Shown: piece after piece, positions 50,795-61,372 of the stretch
How the letters are laid out: each line of letters begins with the position of its first letter
Numbering within the stretch: the first letter of the stretch is position 1
Origin: Limnephilus marmoratus
Lineage: Eukaryota > Arthropoda > Insecta > Trichoptera > Limnephilidae
NCBI GenBank assembly: GCA_917880885.1
Contig: OU862915.1
Location: 41,934,176-41,998,175, forward strand
Length of the DNA: 64,000 bases
Direction: 5' to 3'
Position numbers and translations under genes: made by a program
The notes under the pieces: generated by a model
Seen by the model: the letters and a program-made list of their open reading frames with translations, nothing else
Database searches by the model: none
Told to the model about the DNA's origin: nothing

Positions 50795-51529
50795 TGTTAT
50801 GGTACGCCCTAAACGACAGAATTCGAGTCCATAAGAACACCGCCGCAGACAGCAACACCCCGCTCCCCCTGTTTCCTGTTACCTACTTCCTCTCCCCTCT
50901 GCATTCCCGGGCAGTCGAGAATTGCAAGCCGTCTCGGGAACACGTTACGCTCCTCGGATCGAACACCGAGTTCGCGGCTAATTTCTGTCGATCAATTTGA
51001 ACGCAATTACATCCGCGATGTTAATTGAAGTACATACGGGTTTTAGCGCTGGTATTCTGCCATGCCTGTGTGAACTTCGGGTCCTGTCCTAGACTCGGGA
51101 AGTGCCCCTGCTGAACCCGGAAGGCGTAGATCCCCGAACATCATGTAAGCTGTACAATTATTCCCTCTTCTGTTTGTGTCCTATAACGATAGACTGTAAA
51201 CCCTCGCGAAAAGCCATCACTCAGAGAGTTTCGTTTCAGAGATCACGAGGTATAAACACGATAGCTAGGTTTGTGTAATATGCATTTCTTGTATTGAATT
51301 GTACTGTAATAACCTATGTACTGTGTTTTGAATTTGCAATACATGAATCTATTTAACTCAATCCTGTTGTTAATCTGCCTCGGCAGGAGCATTTCCTAGA
51401 GTGTATTTCCCGGACGACCGTGGGGGAGAGAGAGAGTTCCGAAGCATTCGTGCGACCTGCCCCTGGAATAGAGGGTACTTTTGTCTCTGCTGTGAGCTGG
51501 CCTGGGACATGTTAGGGCCCATCATAACA
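50795..51529 (+). repeat. gypsy-type 5' LTR
   Basis: 735 bp. It differs from the 3' LTR by a one-base shorter C-run near 50865, C/T near 51215 and G/A near 51382. Confidence 0.92.
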
Positions 51530-52812
51530 ACTGTCGCCATAGCGTGGGGCCTCGGAATTTTTTTTTCTCTCTATCACGATCGCTTCGCGGAGTGCAACTC
51601 GTCGAAATCCTCCCTGTACAGGAATTGTTTTGTGAACATTAATTATACCTTGATATTCTACACCCAGTGTACAGTGAATTCTGTGAAAAAACCACAGAAA
51701 CCTATGTGTAAATTGGATCCATAACACAGATCTGATTGTAACCATGAATCACGCCGCAATTGAAAACACGGCCATTTTGGAAGCTACTAGAAGGACGCCA
51801 ACATTTAAACCGCGAACTTGACTGCGCAGGCGTGACCCTTTTGTTCACCAAGCTACGGTCAATTTCGCGCCAATCTCAACGGCAAATGTTCACGCGGTAA
51901 ATACCTATTCTCTGGATTGCGCGCGCAAGTGCTTTGTCTCGCGCCAAAATTCCAACGGAAAAAACCCGTCGGAACGAAATAATTAACTGTTGCTATGCAG
52001 CGTTTATAATCAAATCGCCTTTTTATGACTGAACCGGATAGCATCGGAAATTATTATTATAAATTTGATTCTGGAACCCCAGTTATTTTGCGAATTCCTT
52101 AATCAAAAATTTCGGACTTACGTTTTTTTGTTGTTTCTGCACAATATACCAATTGGCCCACTTGTGTCTGTCAAATTAGTACAACTTATATTTCACCAAA
52201 TGGACAAAATAATGACTTTTTTTTCCCACTCTACATTATAGGTACCGTTTTTTTTCAGCATAAGTGTAAAGTGAATTGTGTTTTTTTCCTTACTTAAAGA
52301 AAAGTGAAATAATAATAAAACAAATGATTGATTCCATGAATAAATAAAATAATTTTAATGTGGTTGTCGTAACGAATCCCATATTCAGTTATTTTCATCC
52401 GGAAGTTTGTTCTTATTTGACAGAAGAGTGCCTTTTGTGAATTTTAGTGCCTTTCTCAGTGCAAAGTGAAGTGAAAAAATAAAAAAGCCGTTTTCTAAAG
52501 GTCAGTCCTGGCAATTTTTTTGAAAATAAATAAATACTTGAGAATTTCACAGTTTTCTCAAAAGTGGTCAGTGAAACACAGAAACCCTTACTACTAAGGT
52601 CTTTCCACGCAAAATTTTTTTTCGTATGCCTTCCTTTGACAAAGATTCTGGTGTCATTTATACCAAATTGTAGTATGAAATACAGTTTTCTATAACTATT
52701 TTAGAAGTGCCAACCAGTGGTTACCAAGTGAAAAGTGCCTCACAAAATTAATTTTGCGTTTGCTAAAGGAAACCCCTGGCAAAATTTTTTTTCACCACCC
52801 GGGAAACTCACA
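51530..52812 (+). other. gypsy-type leader region
   Basis: 1283 bp between the 5' LTR and the gag ATG. The bases after the LTR (ACTGTCGCCATAGCGTGG) do not match a tRNA 3' end that I recognise, so the primer is unassigned. Repeated CAGTG..AAGTG-like phrases occur near 52440-52740. Confidence 0.5.
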
Positions 52813-53949
52813 ATGGAAAACAATCAAGCTATGGCATCATCCAATTTGGGTATCATTCCCAACGTGCACAACTTATCCAAAACTCACTTACAAACTGCTT
52901 TAAGGGATAGAGGACTCTCGCCATCAAGCAAATCTAAATCTACATTAAAGGCTTATGCACTTCTATTTAACAAAAAGTACATTAAGAGAATAAACCTCGC
53001 CCCCTCAAGCGAAAATAATTCACGCTCGGCTACGCAAGTTTTGGATAATCTTGTTCCTAACAAAGAACCTATGCTGCAAGTAATGATAAAACAGGACATC
53101 GCACCCACCTTGACACAAGATAAAACTTACGATTTATCCTCTTGGAAAGTCAAATATAATGGCGTCTCCGATGTGCTGGATTTCATCGACCGTATCGAAG
53201 AAACGGCTACAATCAAAAATATCCCATTCAAGATTCTACGAAAAAACTTCATAGAACTCATCTCCCCAGAATTGATACCCTGGCACCGCATTCAAAAAAC
53301 TAAATGCAAAGATTGGAATAAACTCAGATCTGCCCTAATCTCGAGCTTCGGAAAAACAGAAGCCCAGCACAGGATCAAATTATCTTTACTATCTATTAAA
53401 CAGCTGGTAAATGAACCTGTAGCAACATTCATAGAAAGGGCTGAATCCATTAACATCAAGCTTTCACATCCCGTTTCGGAAGCTGAACTAATACCAGTCA
53501 TAACTGATGGCCTTTTAAGCAGATACGAGAACATCATCACCTCGCAGAAAATTGCATCCCTGGCCCAGTTAAACGAGGTCTGTCTCCTTCTGGAATCATA
53601 CCAGGATAGGAAGAACATAAAGAATGTGTCAAATAATGTAGTTGTGCCAAGCCGTTCGTCTGGTTTAAAACCAGAATTCGACAACAAAAAAGTGTGCTCT
53701 TTTTGCAAAAAAGTAGGCCATCTGGCCACTACTTGTTTCAAGCAAGCGAGGTTTCTGGAATCCAAGGAACCCCGAACTTTCAAGAGGCATCACCCTAGGG
53801 ACCGCTCTCCTCCACGCGACGAACTGCGCAATATTTTCAAGAAATCAAGGCACAACATGGAAAGGTTACAAAACCCAAGCGATGTCAGACCTCAGGTGGA
53901 TTTCTCCAAGCCCCCACCAAATTTCTACATGAAGAGGCCAAAAAACTAA
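52813..53949 (+). CDS. gag: gypsy-type Gag with SAP-like motif and zinc knuckle
   Basis: 378 residues. The open frame extends upstream to a GTG at 52735, but the first ATG is at 52813, which I take as the start. Residues ~20-52 (LSKTHLQTALRDRGL, then STLKAYALLF) resemble a SAP helix-turn-helix, known for nucleic-acid binding. The middle is the capsid-like helical region (VLDFIDRIEETATIK, SLLSIKQLVNEPVATFI). Residues ~295-308 are one CCHC knuckle (CSFCKKVGHLATTC), CX2CX4HX5C, one residue longer than the usual CX2CX4HX4C. The basic C-terminus ends at a TAA directly after the slippery site. Gag packages the RNA and forms the particle. Confidence 0.88.
   Translation: MENNQAMASSNLGIIPNVHNLSKTHLQTALRDRGLSPSSKSKSTLKAYALLFNKKYIKRINLAPSSENNSRSATQVLDNLVPNKEPMLQVMIKQDIAPTLTQDKTYDLSSWKVKYNGVSDVLDFIDRIEETATIKNIPFKILRKNFIELISPELIPWHRIQKTKCKDWNKLRSALISSFGKTEAQHRIKLSLLSIKQLVNEPVATFIERAESINIKLSHPVSEAELIPVITDGLLSRYENIITSQKIASLAQLNEVCLLLESYQDRKNIKNVSNNVVVPSRSSGLKPEFDNKKVCSFCKKVGHLATTCFKQARFLESKEPRTFKRHHPRDRSPPRDELRNIFKKSRHNMERLQNPSDVRPQVDFSKPPPNFYMKRPKN
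53940..53946 (+). promoter_or_regulatory. -1 programmed frameshift slippery site AAAAAAC
   Basis: The heptamer is read A AAA AAC in the gag frame and is followed at once by the gag stop TAA (53947-53949). It fits the X XXY YYZ rule exactly. The pol frame is -1 relative to gag, is open through this point, and continues without a stop for 1073 codons. A downstream stimulatory structure is expected, but I did not establish one. Confidence 0.8.
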
Positions 53950-56900
53950 ATAATAACCTCTCAGGCACCCATTCTGAACCAAGGTCTAAAGAATGGACTG
54001 ATTGGTTAGCACACATTAAGTATTTTAACCAGACCTTAAATGTTTCTTCGGTTTGTTGCAAACAAGCTAAAGATGGGAGACCCTATGCTTCTTTCTCTGT
54101 TAACAATGTGACCTTTTCCGGATTACTCGATAGTGGGGCATCTGTCAGCTGTCTTGGCAACAATGCTCACCTGCCTTTTGTTAACAGTGATTTTAGAATT
54201 TCGCCCCAATCGACACACCTGACGACTGCAGATAATGTTTCTCAGCCGGTCATCGGTGCCCTTGCCCTGCCAATTAATTGTAACAATAAAATAGTTACAA
54301 TCAATTTTCTAATAGTGCCCTCTATATCCCAGAATTTCATCCTTGGCGTTGACTTCTGGAAGGCATTCAATGTTGCTCCCCAAGTATTTAATACTCTTGG
54401 CGAAACCTCCACTGCCGCTCAAATTAGTGAAATCCGCACAATAATACCTCACGAAAATTTAAGCACGGACCAGGCTCTCCAACTAAAGGAAATGGTCAAT
54501 AAATTCGAATCAATATCTTTCGAAAAATGTGGATTAGGTTTGACAAATTTGGTTGAACACCATATCAAAACCAATAGCCCACCCATAAAACAACGTTATT
54601 ACAACTTAGCCCCCCAAAAACTTAAACTTTTAGAAAACGAACTTGACGAAATGTTAAAAATGGGTGTGGTGGTTCCCAGCAGAAGTGCATGGACCAACCC
54701 AACTCTTTTGGTTTCTAAAAAAGACGGCTCTGCACGTTTCTGCCTCGACAGTAGACGTTTAAACTCTTGCACGGAAGCTGATGCGTATCCCTTACCTCAC
54801 GTTCACGCAACCTTAGACAAGCTGCGTAACGCCAAGTTCACCTCTTCTGTCGATCTCAGCAAAGCGTTTTGGCAAATACCCTTGGACGCAGAATCGTGCG
54901 AAAAAACTGCTTTCGTTGTACCTGGTAGGGGAATGTTCCATTTTAAAAGATTACCCTTTGGTCTAAAAAACAGCCCCGCCGAGTTACAAAGACTGATGGA
55001 CAAACTTTTCGGTCCTGAAGTCGATAATAGCCTGTTTTGTTACCTTGACGACCTCATCATCGTCAGCGATACCTTTGAAAAACACCTATTAATGCTGGAA
55101 AAAGTTTTCCAACAACTCAAGTTCGCTGGTTTAACCATCAACTTGAAGAAGTCTGAATTCTGTAAGTCCCGTCTACGTTATTTGGGATTCATTGTCGACG
55201 AAAAAGGTCTAAGAACAGACCCCGCTAAGGTGGAAGCCATGGCAAATTTTCCCCGACCCAAAAACGCGAAGGAAGTCAAAGGTTTCCTTGGACTTGCAGG
55301 TTACTACAGGAGATTCATCAAAGACTTTTCCACTATTGCAGCCCCCTTAAATAAAATTACCGGCATTCGTAAAGGTGTCAGCAATTTCCGATGGTCTGTC
55401 GAAACTGAAGAAGCGTTCACAACTTTAAAAAATGCCCTTCAAAAAGCTCCCGTTCTGAATTGCCCGGATTTTGCACTCTCTTTTACCCTCCACACGGATG
55501 CCTCCAATGTAGGAATCGGTGGAGTCCTTACTCAAGAATTCCCAGATGGCGAACACCCTGTAGCGTATTTTTCCCGTACACTAAACAAACACGAGAAAAA
55601 CTACGGAATTACCGAGAAAGAATTATTGGCTGTATTGGATTCTGTTCACCATTTCCGCGGTTACATAGACGGTAGCAAATTTACTGTAGTCACAGACCAT
55701 AGTAGTTTGAAATGGTTGATCTCTTTAAGTAATCCCTCCGGTAGGCTCGCTCGCTGGTCCTCCCGTTTGTCTCAATACAATTTTGATGTTGTTCACCGTA
55801 AAGGCGCGGACAATATTGTTCCCGACGCCCTTTCAAGAATTGAACTAGCTTCATTAAATGTTGACACAATTGCCCCCCCTCCATCTACAAAAGATGAATG
55901 GTACTTGAAAATCTTCAAAGGTTGCAAAAATAACCAACAAAAGTTTCCTAATTTTATCATAAAAGAAGGACAACTATACCGTAATTGCAAGGCACCACTA
56001 TCCATCCTCGAAGATTACTCGTGGAAACTTGTCGTTCCCCTCGAAGGTAGAGAACAAATAATCATTGACAATCATAGTGCTCCCGACTCCATACACCCAG
56101 GAAATTTCAAGACGTATAAAAAAATCGCCTTGAAGTATTATTGGCCTGGTCTCTTTAAGCAAATTCGCAATTACATCTCTAAATGTGAAACTTGTAAAGC
56201 TTATAAACATAGCACGGCAGCACCTGCCGGCCTAATGGGTAATCCCAAACGTGCCGACAGACCCCTACAATCATTGTCAATGGACCTCGTCGGACCCTTT
56301 CCTCGAAGTTATGCCGGACACATGCACATACTTAGTGTAGTGGATGTTTTCACTAAATTCTGTTGGATCTTCCCTTTAAAAAGAGCCAACGCGTCCGCCA
56401 TCATCAAACTCCTGGAAAAACACATTTTTATACCTTACGGAACACCCAGAACCATAATAGTTGATAACGGAAAACAATTTATTGCCCAAGAATTCAAAGA
56501 TTTTCTTGCCAAATACGGAATCAAGGACATTTACTATAATACCTTGTATACTCCACAAAATAACACTGTCGAACGTTATAACCAGACAATCAACACAGCT
56601 CTAGCTATTCTAGTTGATAAAGATCAACGTACTTGGTGTAAAAACCTAGATAAAATTCAGGCTGCTATGAACAACACGGTTAACCTGGCCACTGGTTACA
56701 CACCTTTCTTCTTAAAACACGGTATGGAACAAGTTGTTCACGGTTCTCTACATAGGGACACAAACTTTCCTACGTCAATTGCCGCCACAAGCAACCCTAC
56801 CGCGGACTATGCCCATCGTCTGGAAGAACTGTCGGCCATCTACAGTGAAGTCACTGATGCTTTACTCCTGGCTCATCAAAAGAGCGCGGACAGATACAAC

Positions 56901-57167
56901 CTACGTAGGAAACATGTCACCTTCAATACTGGAGACATAGTTTGGAGAAAGAACAACACACTTTCCCAAGGAGCCATGTATTTCTCTGCCAAGCTGGCAC
57001 CACGTTTCGTGAACGCCAAAGTTCTAAGAAAGATATCAGATCTAGTGTACTCTTTGTCTGACTCCTCTGGAAAGCACATTGGTAATTACCATATTAAGGA
57101 TATTGCAAAGACTGGAAGTGAGGAGTCAAGTAAAACTGCCCCCACTATCTCAGAAAACTCAAAATGA
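53946..57167 (+). CDS. pol: gypsy-type Pol: protease, reverse transcriptase, RNase H, integrase
   Basis: About 1073 residues if entered by the -1 frameshift; no ATG opens the frame (the longest isolated frame begins with GTG at 54108). The protease has LLDSGASVSCLG near 60 and FILGVDFW. The reverse transcriptase has SRSAWTNPTLLVSKKDGSAR, SSVDLSKAFWQIPL, LPFGLKNSPAELQ and YLDDLIIVS near 366. RNase H has LHTDASNVGIGGVL near 515. The integrase has the H..C2 zinc finger (HPGNFKTYKK to CETC) near 716-750 and catalytic D780 (MDLVGP), D840 (VDNGKQF) and E876 (NTVERYNQ), spaced D-35-E. Residues after ~900 hold a GPY/F-like end (VWRKNNTLS, FSAKLAPRF) with no chromodomain. All catalytic residues are present. 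Confidence 0.93.
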   Translation, partial: LNNNLSGTHSEPRSKEWTDWLAHIKYFNQTLNVSSVCCKQAKDGRPYASFSVNNVTFSGLLDSGASVSCLGNNAHLPFVNSDFRISPQSTHLTTADNVSQPVIGALALPINCNNKIVTINFLIVPSISQNFILGVDFWKAFNVAPQVFNTLGETSTAAQISEIRTIIPHENLSTDQALQLKEMVNKFESISFEKCGLGLTNLVEHHIKTNSPPIKQRYYNLAPQKLKLLENELDEMLKMGVVVPSRSAWTNPTLLVSKKDGSARFCLDSRRLNSCTEADAYPLPHVHATLDKLRNAKFTSSVDLSKAFWQIPLDAESCEKTAFVVPGRGMFHFKRLPFGLKNSPAELQRLMDKLFGPEVDNSLFCYLDDLIIVSDTFEKHLLMLEKVFQQLKFAGLTINLKKSEFCKSRLRYLGFIVDEKGLRTDPAKVEAMANFPRPKNAKEVKGFLGLAGYYRRFIKDFSTIAAPLNKITGIRKGVSNFRWSVETEEAFTTLKNALQKAPVLNCPDFALSFTLHTDASNVGIGGVLTQEFPDGEHPVAYFSRTLNKHEKNYGITEKELLAVLDSVHHFRGYIDGSKFTVVTDHSSLKWLISLSNPSGRLARWSSRLSQYNFDVVHRKGADNIVPDALSRIELASLNVDTIAPPPSTKDEWYLKIFKGCKNNQQKFPNFIIKEGQLYRNCKAPLSILEDYSWKLVVPLEGREQIIIDNHSAPDSIHPGNFKTYKKIALKYYWPGLFKQIRNYISKCETCKAYKHSTAAPAGLMGNPKRADRPLQSLSMDLVGPFPRSYAGHMHILSVVDVFTKFCWIFPLKRANASAIIKLLEKHIFIPYGTPRTIIVDNGKQFIAQEFKDFLAKYGIKDIYYNTLYTPQNNTVERYNQTINTALAILVDKDQRTWCKNLDKIQAAMNNTVNLATGYTPFFLKHGMEQVVHGSLHRDTNFPTSIAATSNPTADYAHRLEELSAIYSEVTDALLLAHQKSADRYNLRRKHVTFNTGDIVWRKNNTLSQGAMYFSAKLAPRFVNAKVLRKISDLVYSLSDSSGKHIGNYHIKDIAKTGSEESSKTAPTISENSK

Positions 57168-58630
57168 TCCAGTGTGTATCACCACAACCCTTTGGTAAGC
57201 ACATCAAGTCTTACAATGACTGGCGTGTAAAGTGTCAATTACATGTCCACCCTTTCGTTGATGAAACGAATATTGTTAAAAAATCATTTTTGTAAATTTA
57301 TGTACACTCCACGGCGTAGTTTGCCCCGTTCATGTTTATGAATTGGCAACCACCGTAATTTTTGTTCCACACGTTTTTGTTTTGTTTTTTTTCTTTTTTT
57401 CTCACCTGTTCCAAAATTGATCACTTTAGAGCAGAGACACCCCTCGAGTCACAGTGTTTGGGAAGTCATGAACCCAAATCATTGCCTCTCACCCCCTCAC
57501 ACTACGCAACGTTCATGCCATGGCACGCTTTGCTATGTAATGCAATATTGTAATTTTCACCATTTTTGTTTGTTGTTTTTTCATCATATCGGAAGGAATC
57601 TCTTCAAAATTTTTTTTTCTTTTATGTTCTGTAAGTACTGGAGCGTCGTTCTAAAGTCGGATTTGGTAAACTCCAAAGCGTTAAATCACGACCCAGGACT
57701 AGTAAACCATCTTAACATGCTCCATATTTTACTCATCATGGTAAAAATAAGTGGTTACTCACATAATCACATTCCTTGTGTACAGTAGTTTTCAATTTTT
57801 CTCAAATGTTAAAAAATTGATGGCGTCCTACCCGAGCTCTTTGCTAACAAATTGGATTTTGACACGTCCATTTTGAAATCATATGTATACAAATAAAGGA
57901 AAAGCCTTTAAATTGGTCTTTCCACCCTTATACAAATCTTCTTGGGCCCGTTTCAACTAAAGTACGTAAAACCAAATACTCGGTCTTTTGTTGTTATAAG
58001 AAGTCCTCGATTTGTCCCTCTTCACAACATGTATGTCTTGTATTACATGCCTCAACCCTGACGGAAAAGGTTAATAAAACCTAACGGCAGCCCTGTTTTC
58101 CGTACATAAATAACCGCAGTTTAACGTAAATCATCAATGTTTTGTTTGATCATCGTTTTGCAAACATAGGCATTCAACTCTTGTTTCGCCATTTAACCAA
58201 GTATTTGCAACCTAAATTGCACATAACCCGGTATGATGTAACTGCACAAAAGGTATGTAAAACCACAATTGGTCCCTTTTGTTTGTCCCCACCGAAGTTG
58301 CTACAATAGACAGTATGTAAAACCATATAGGTCTGTCTTTGTTTGTCACATGGTGTAAACAGAAATGTTCTCTGTCATCACCCCGCCTTTATAACATACG
58401 AAGTGACATTAAATTGTTTACCTCCTTGTTATTCTATCGTACGCTCCTGGGCTACGGAGTTAGTTAATCTAACAAATCTTCATATACTGTGTTAAAACAA
58501 GCATTGTTAACGTTTATTGTATTGTATTTAAACGCAACCCTGTTACATTATAGGAGGGATCCTTAAAATACCTGCCACAATACGAGAAGTTCGTCATAAT
58601 CACTTTTGCTCATAGCTAAATGTTATTGAG

Positions 58631-58870
58631 TTGGTCGTGTGACATATTTGTCATGAGTACCGTTTTGTACATTCTATTTTGGTCGTGTGACATATTTGTC
58701 ATGAGTACCGTTTTGTACATTCTATTTTGGTCGTGTGACATATTTGTCATGAGTACCGTTTCGTACATTCTATTTTGGTCGTGTGACATATTTGCCATGA
58801 GTACCACCCTTTTGTATAACCTGTTCCGGTCGTGCGTCATTTATTTGCCGTGAGCACCGCTTTTATGTAT
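58631..58870 (+). repeat. 48-bp tandem repeat, four units plus one decayed
   Basis: Units start TTGGTCGTGTGACATATTTG at 58631, 58679, 58727 and 58775, exactly 48 bp apart; a fifth decayed unit follows to about 58870. As 48 is a multiple of 3, both strands stay open as 16-residue repeats, which accounts for the frames here. Confidence 0.9.
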
Positions 58871-60950
58871 AATTGTGTATAAACTCTGTGCACTACACGT
58901 GGAGACGTTAAAACACTTACCGTGATTCGTGTGAACGACATAATATCGGCTTTGCCATCTTCTTTAAGATGCATTGTATAAACTCTTTGACTTCTGTCTA
59001 TAATTGAGTTATATCTTGTGTGTACTTACATATTTTGTACACTATACGTGGAGACGTTAAAACACTTACCATGAGTCGTGCGAACGAAATAATATCAAAC
59101 CTTTTGTGTGCGATCTACGAAATGTAGTCCACAACCCTTTGTTGTCATTCAACGCCGATGCCCGTGGACTTCCTGTTTTTTTACTTCTTTGCAAAAGGAA
59201 AGAAGCCCAGGAATATCTACTATCCCAAAAGGACTAGTTTTCAGCTTCACTGTCAATTATGGGGCATAGTGCTGTGGGAGTTAATCGATTGAGCACAAAA
59301 CCACCTAACTCGTTGTCTGGAGAACGAATAAGAAAACCCCCAGGTTTGTGAAATTGGAGCAAGGGTCTGTCTTTTCTCACAATCATGTAGAAGTTTTAAA
59401 ATGACCCCTAATCTTTTGCCCAATACACGCGAAAGATTAGCCTCTTTGTTATAATGTGTATTCAAATTTCTCCTCACCCTTTTCTGATAAATGTAAAGAG
59501 TCAGGAAATCTGCTGGTTGATTATGTTTCATTTTCACATAGAGTTTGAATTGGAAATTAGTCCAGTCTCTAGCAAATTTCGTAACTCGTCTCCCTTCTCC
59601 CCTCCTCCCCCCATTCCCCCATGTTCTCAGATTATGTTATGAAGTGAAAAATCTGTCGTTGACCATATTTCGCCCTCACTTGGAGTTCGAATAGGTAACT
59701 GTCCGGTTATCTACAGGTTTTCCCCCTCAATCTCTGCATATGTCTCACCTTTTTTCTCTTTCTCAATTCTACGAAACACATTCATGAATGTTGGATATGT
59801 ACGATATGCACTTGGCGTAACGTCTGTCTCCTTTTTGACAACCTTTATTCATGAATTGGTTTCCCTTTGCCGTGACTAGTTCACGATTCTTTGTCTTGTT
59901 CTTTGAAATTCTACGAAAATGTCACCATCTTATGTTAACATAGGCCATAGAGGGCCGGTTGTTTTTTAACCAAGACATATTGTCACTCGGCAAGCGCCAA
60001 GTCATCCTGGAAAAGGAAAATGTTCATGTAATCACAATTTAGTTAGGAATCTCTCTTCGTCACTCTCTGAGTCGGTGGTTAAAATTTCGTTTATTTCATT
60101 TTCTGGACACATTTTGTTTCTCTCCAAACCTTTTCTTCATTGGTCCCTAGGCAGGTAAACTTCAAGAATTTTGCTCTAATAATAATTTCTCCCGGATTTA
60201 AAAAGAAGCCCAGGCGGATGTCATCACCAACAGCCAAGCTGAGCTTCACTTCCTGACAGCACGCGCTGTGGTTACAAGGTCCCTCCTGCTGCCATTTTCT
60301 ACGCATTTGTTCCTGAAAGCACAGACCATACCGCTCATATGTATGTTGTCTTGTCGTGCCACAGCAAGCTGAGTTGTCCCACCATACATTATGACACTCT
60401 AAACTACCTTTTGGGCACGCTAGCTCCTAGGTTTGTTCTTACTCTTGCTATCAATGCCAACCTTGCCGTCTCTTGCTCTGTCATGCAGTGACGCATATAT
60501 CGTCATGTGTAAACCATCATTACCTTGACCCACCAGTATTCGCTGAATGCGTACCAATACAAGTTATCTTGAGCTACATTATGCTTCAATAACCATTATA
60601 TACGATCCGTGTTTACCATAATAACACTTAGGATTCGTACTGACATGTCTGCAGATACTGGATTCTTCTCTTCAATGGCCTCTGTAACCATAGTCGCGGC
60701 ACAGCAACCACAGTCTCCACTTCGTGAACTTCAACGTCTTCGACCAAACCAGGTGTTTTCTAAGGCCTAAGTGTACTCTTGAGTGTTATCTCAAATGGGT
60801 CTGATTGCAGTGATAATGTAATTCTTAGAATCTGTGAAACCACGTCCTTTTCTTCGAAATTCTCCGAAACCAAACAAATCCACGCTTCGCAAACTTAGCT
60901 CCCAGACCAATGAAACCTTAGAATCACACTTTTTCTCTTCTCTTGTACAA

Positions 60951-61138
60951 ATGTATTGTCATTCTTTCAATTGCATAACCATGTGTATTGTCATTCTTTC
61001 AATTGCATAACCATGTGTATTGTCATTTTTTCAATTGCATAACCATGTGTATTGTCATTCTTTCAATTGCATAACCATGTGTATTGTCATTTTTTCAATT
61101 GCATAACCATGTGTATTATTATTTTCAATTGCATAACC
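60951..61138 (+). repeat. 32-bp tandem repeat, six units
   Basis: Units begin ATGTGTATTGTCATTCTTTC and end AATTGCATAACC, starting at 60951 (30 bp), 60981, 61013, 61045, 61077 and 61109 (shortened). Differences are mainly C/T in the T-run. Confidence 0.9.
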
Positions 61139-61357
61139 TTGTATGTTGTTTTACACCATGTACTTTCCCCAAAGTTGTCTTTTCCAAACATTCTATGTAC
61201 CCCCATCCATTCCCTACAAACATTGTGACCTAAACTATAGCATAAACTGTATGTTCTAGCTAGGCAATCTCTCAAGCAACGAATCTCTCAAAAACCCCGA
61301 TGAAAGCATAAGAGGATTTTTTTTTCTACAGCTCCATTGCCACGTCGCTTTTTTTCC

Positions 61358-61372
61358 AAGCGCGGGGGGAAG
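61358..61372 (+). promoter_or_regulatory. gypsy-type polypurine tract
   Basis: AAGCGCGGGGGGAAG directly precedes the 3' LTR; it primes plus-strand synthesis in this family. Confidence 0.75.

Larger units (their letters stand above)
57168..61357 (+). other. gypsy-type 3' region without env, rich in short repeats
   Basis: 4.2 kb between pol and the polypurine tract. Sense frames are short and start with TTG or are low complexity; I see no signal peptide, fusion motif or transmembrane pattern of an envelope protein. Repeats include GTATGTAAAACCA..GGTC (about 57963, 58254, 58315), 48-bp units (58631-58870), a ~60-bp block repeated at about 58888 and 59037 (ACGTGGAGACGTTAAAACAC) and 32-bp units (60951-61138). 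Two antisense frames (59531-59253 and 60306-60091) begin with ATG. Confidence 0.6.

Noticed and set aside
52735..52812. Upstream extension of gag by 26 codons
   Set aside because: It begins with GTG, not a normal start in animals; the first ATG is at 52813.
57362..57788. Possible env start after pol
   Set aside because: The 63-codon frame is too short and lacks envelope features; the 123-codon frame has a TTG start; no signal peptide, cleavage or fusion motif was seen.
58616..58853. 74-77 codon repeat-protein frames on both strands
   Set aside because: They are by-products of the 48-bp tandem repeat.
60951..61138. CRISPR-like regular repeats
   Set aside because: Units are contiguous without unique spacers, and the sequence lies inside an animal LTR retrotransposon.
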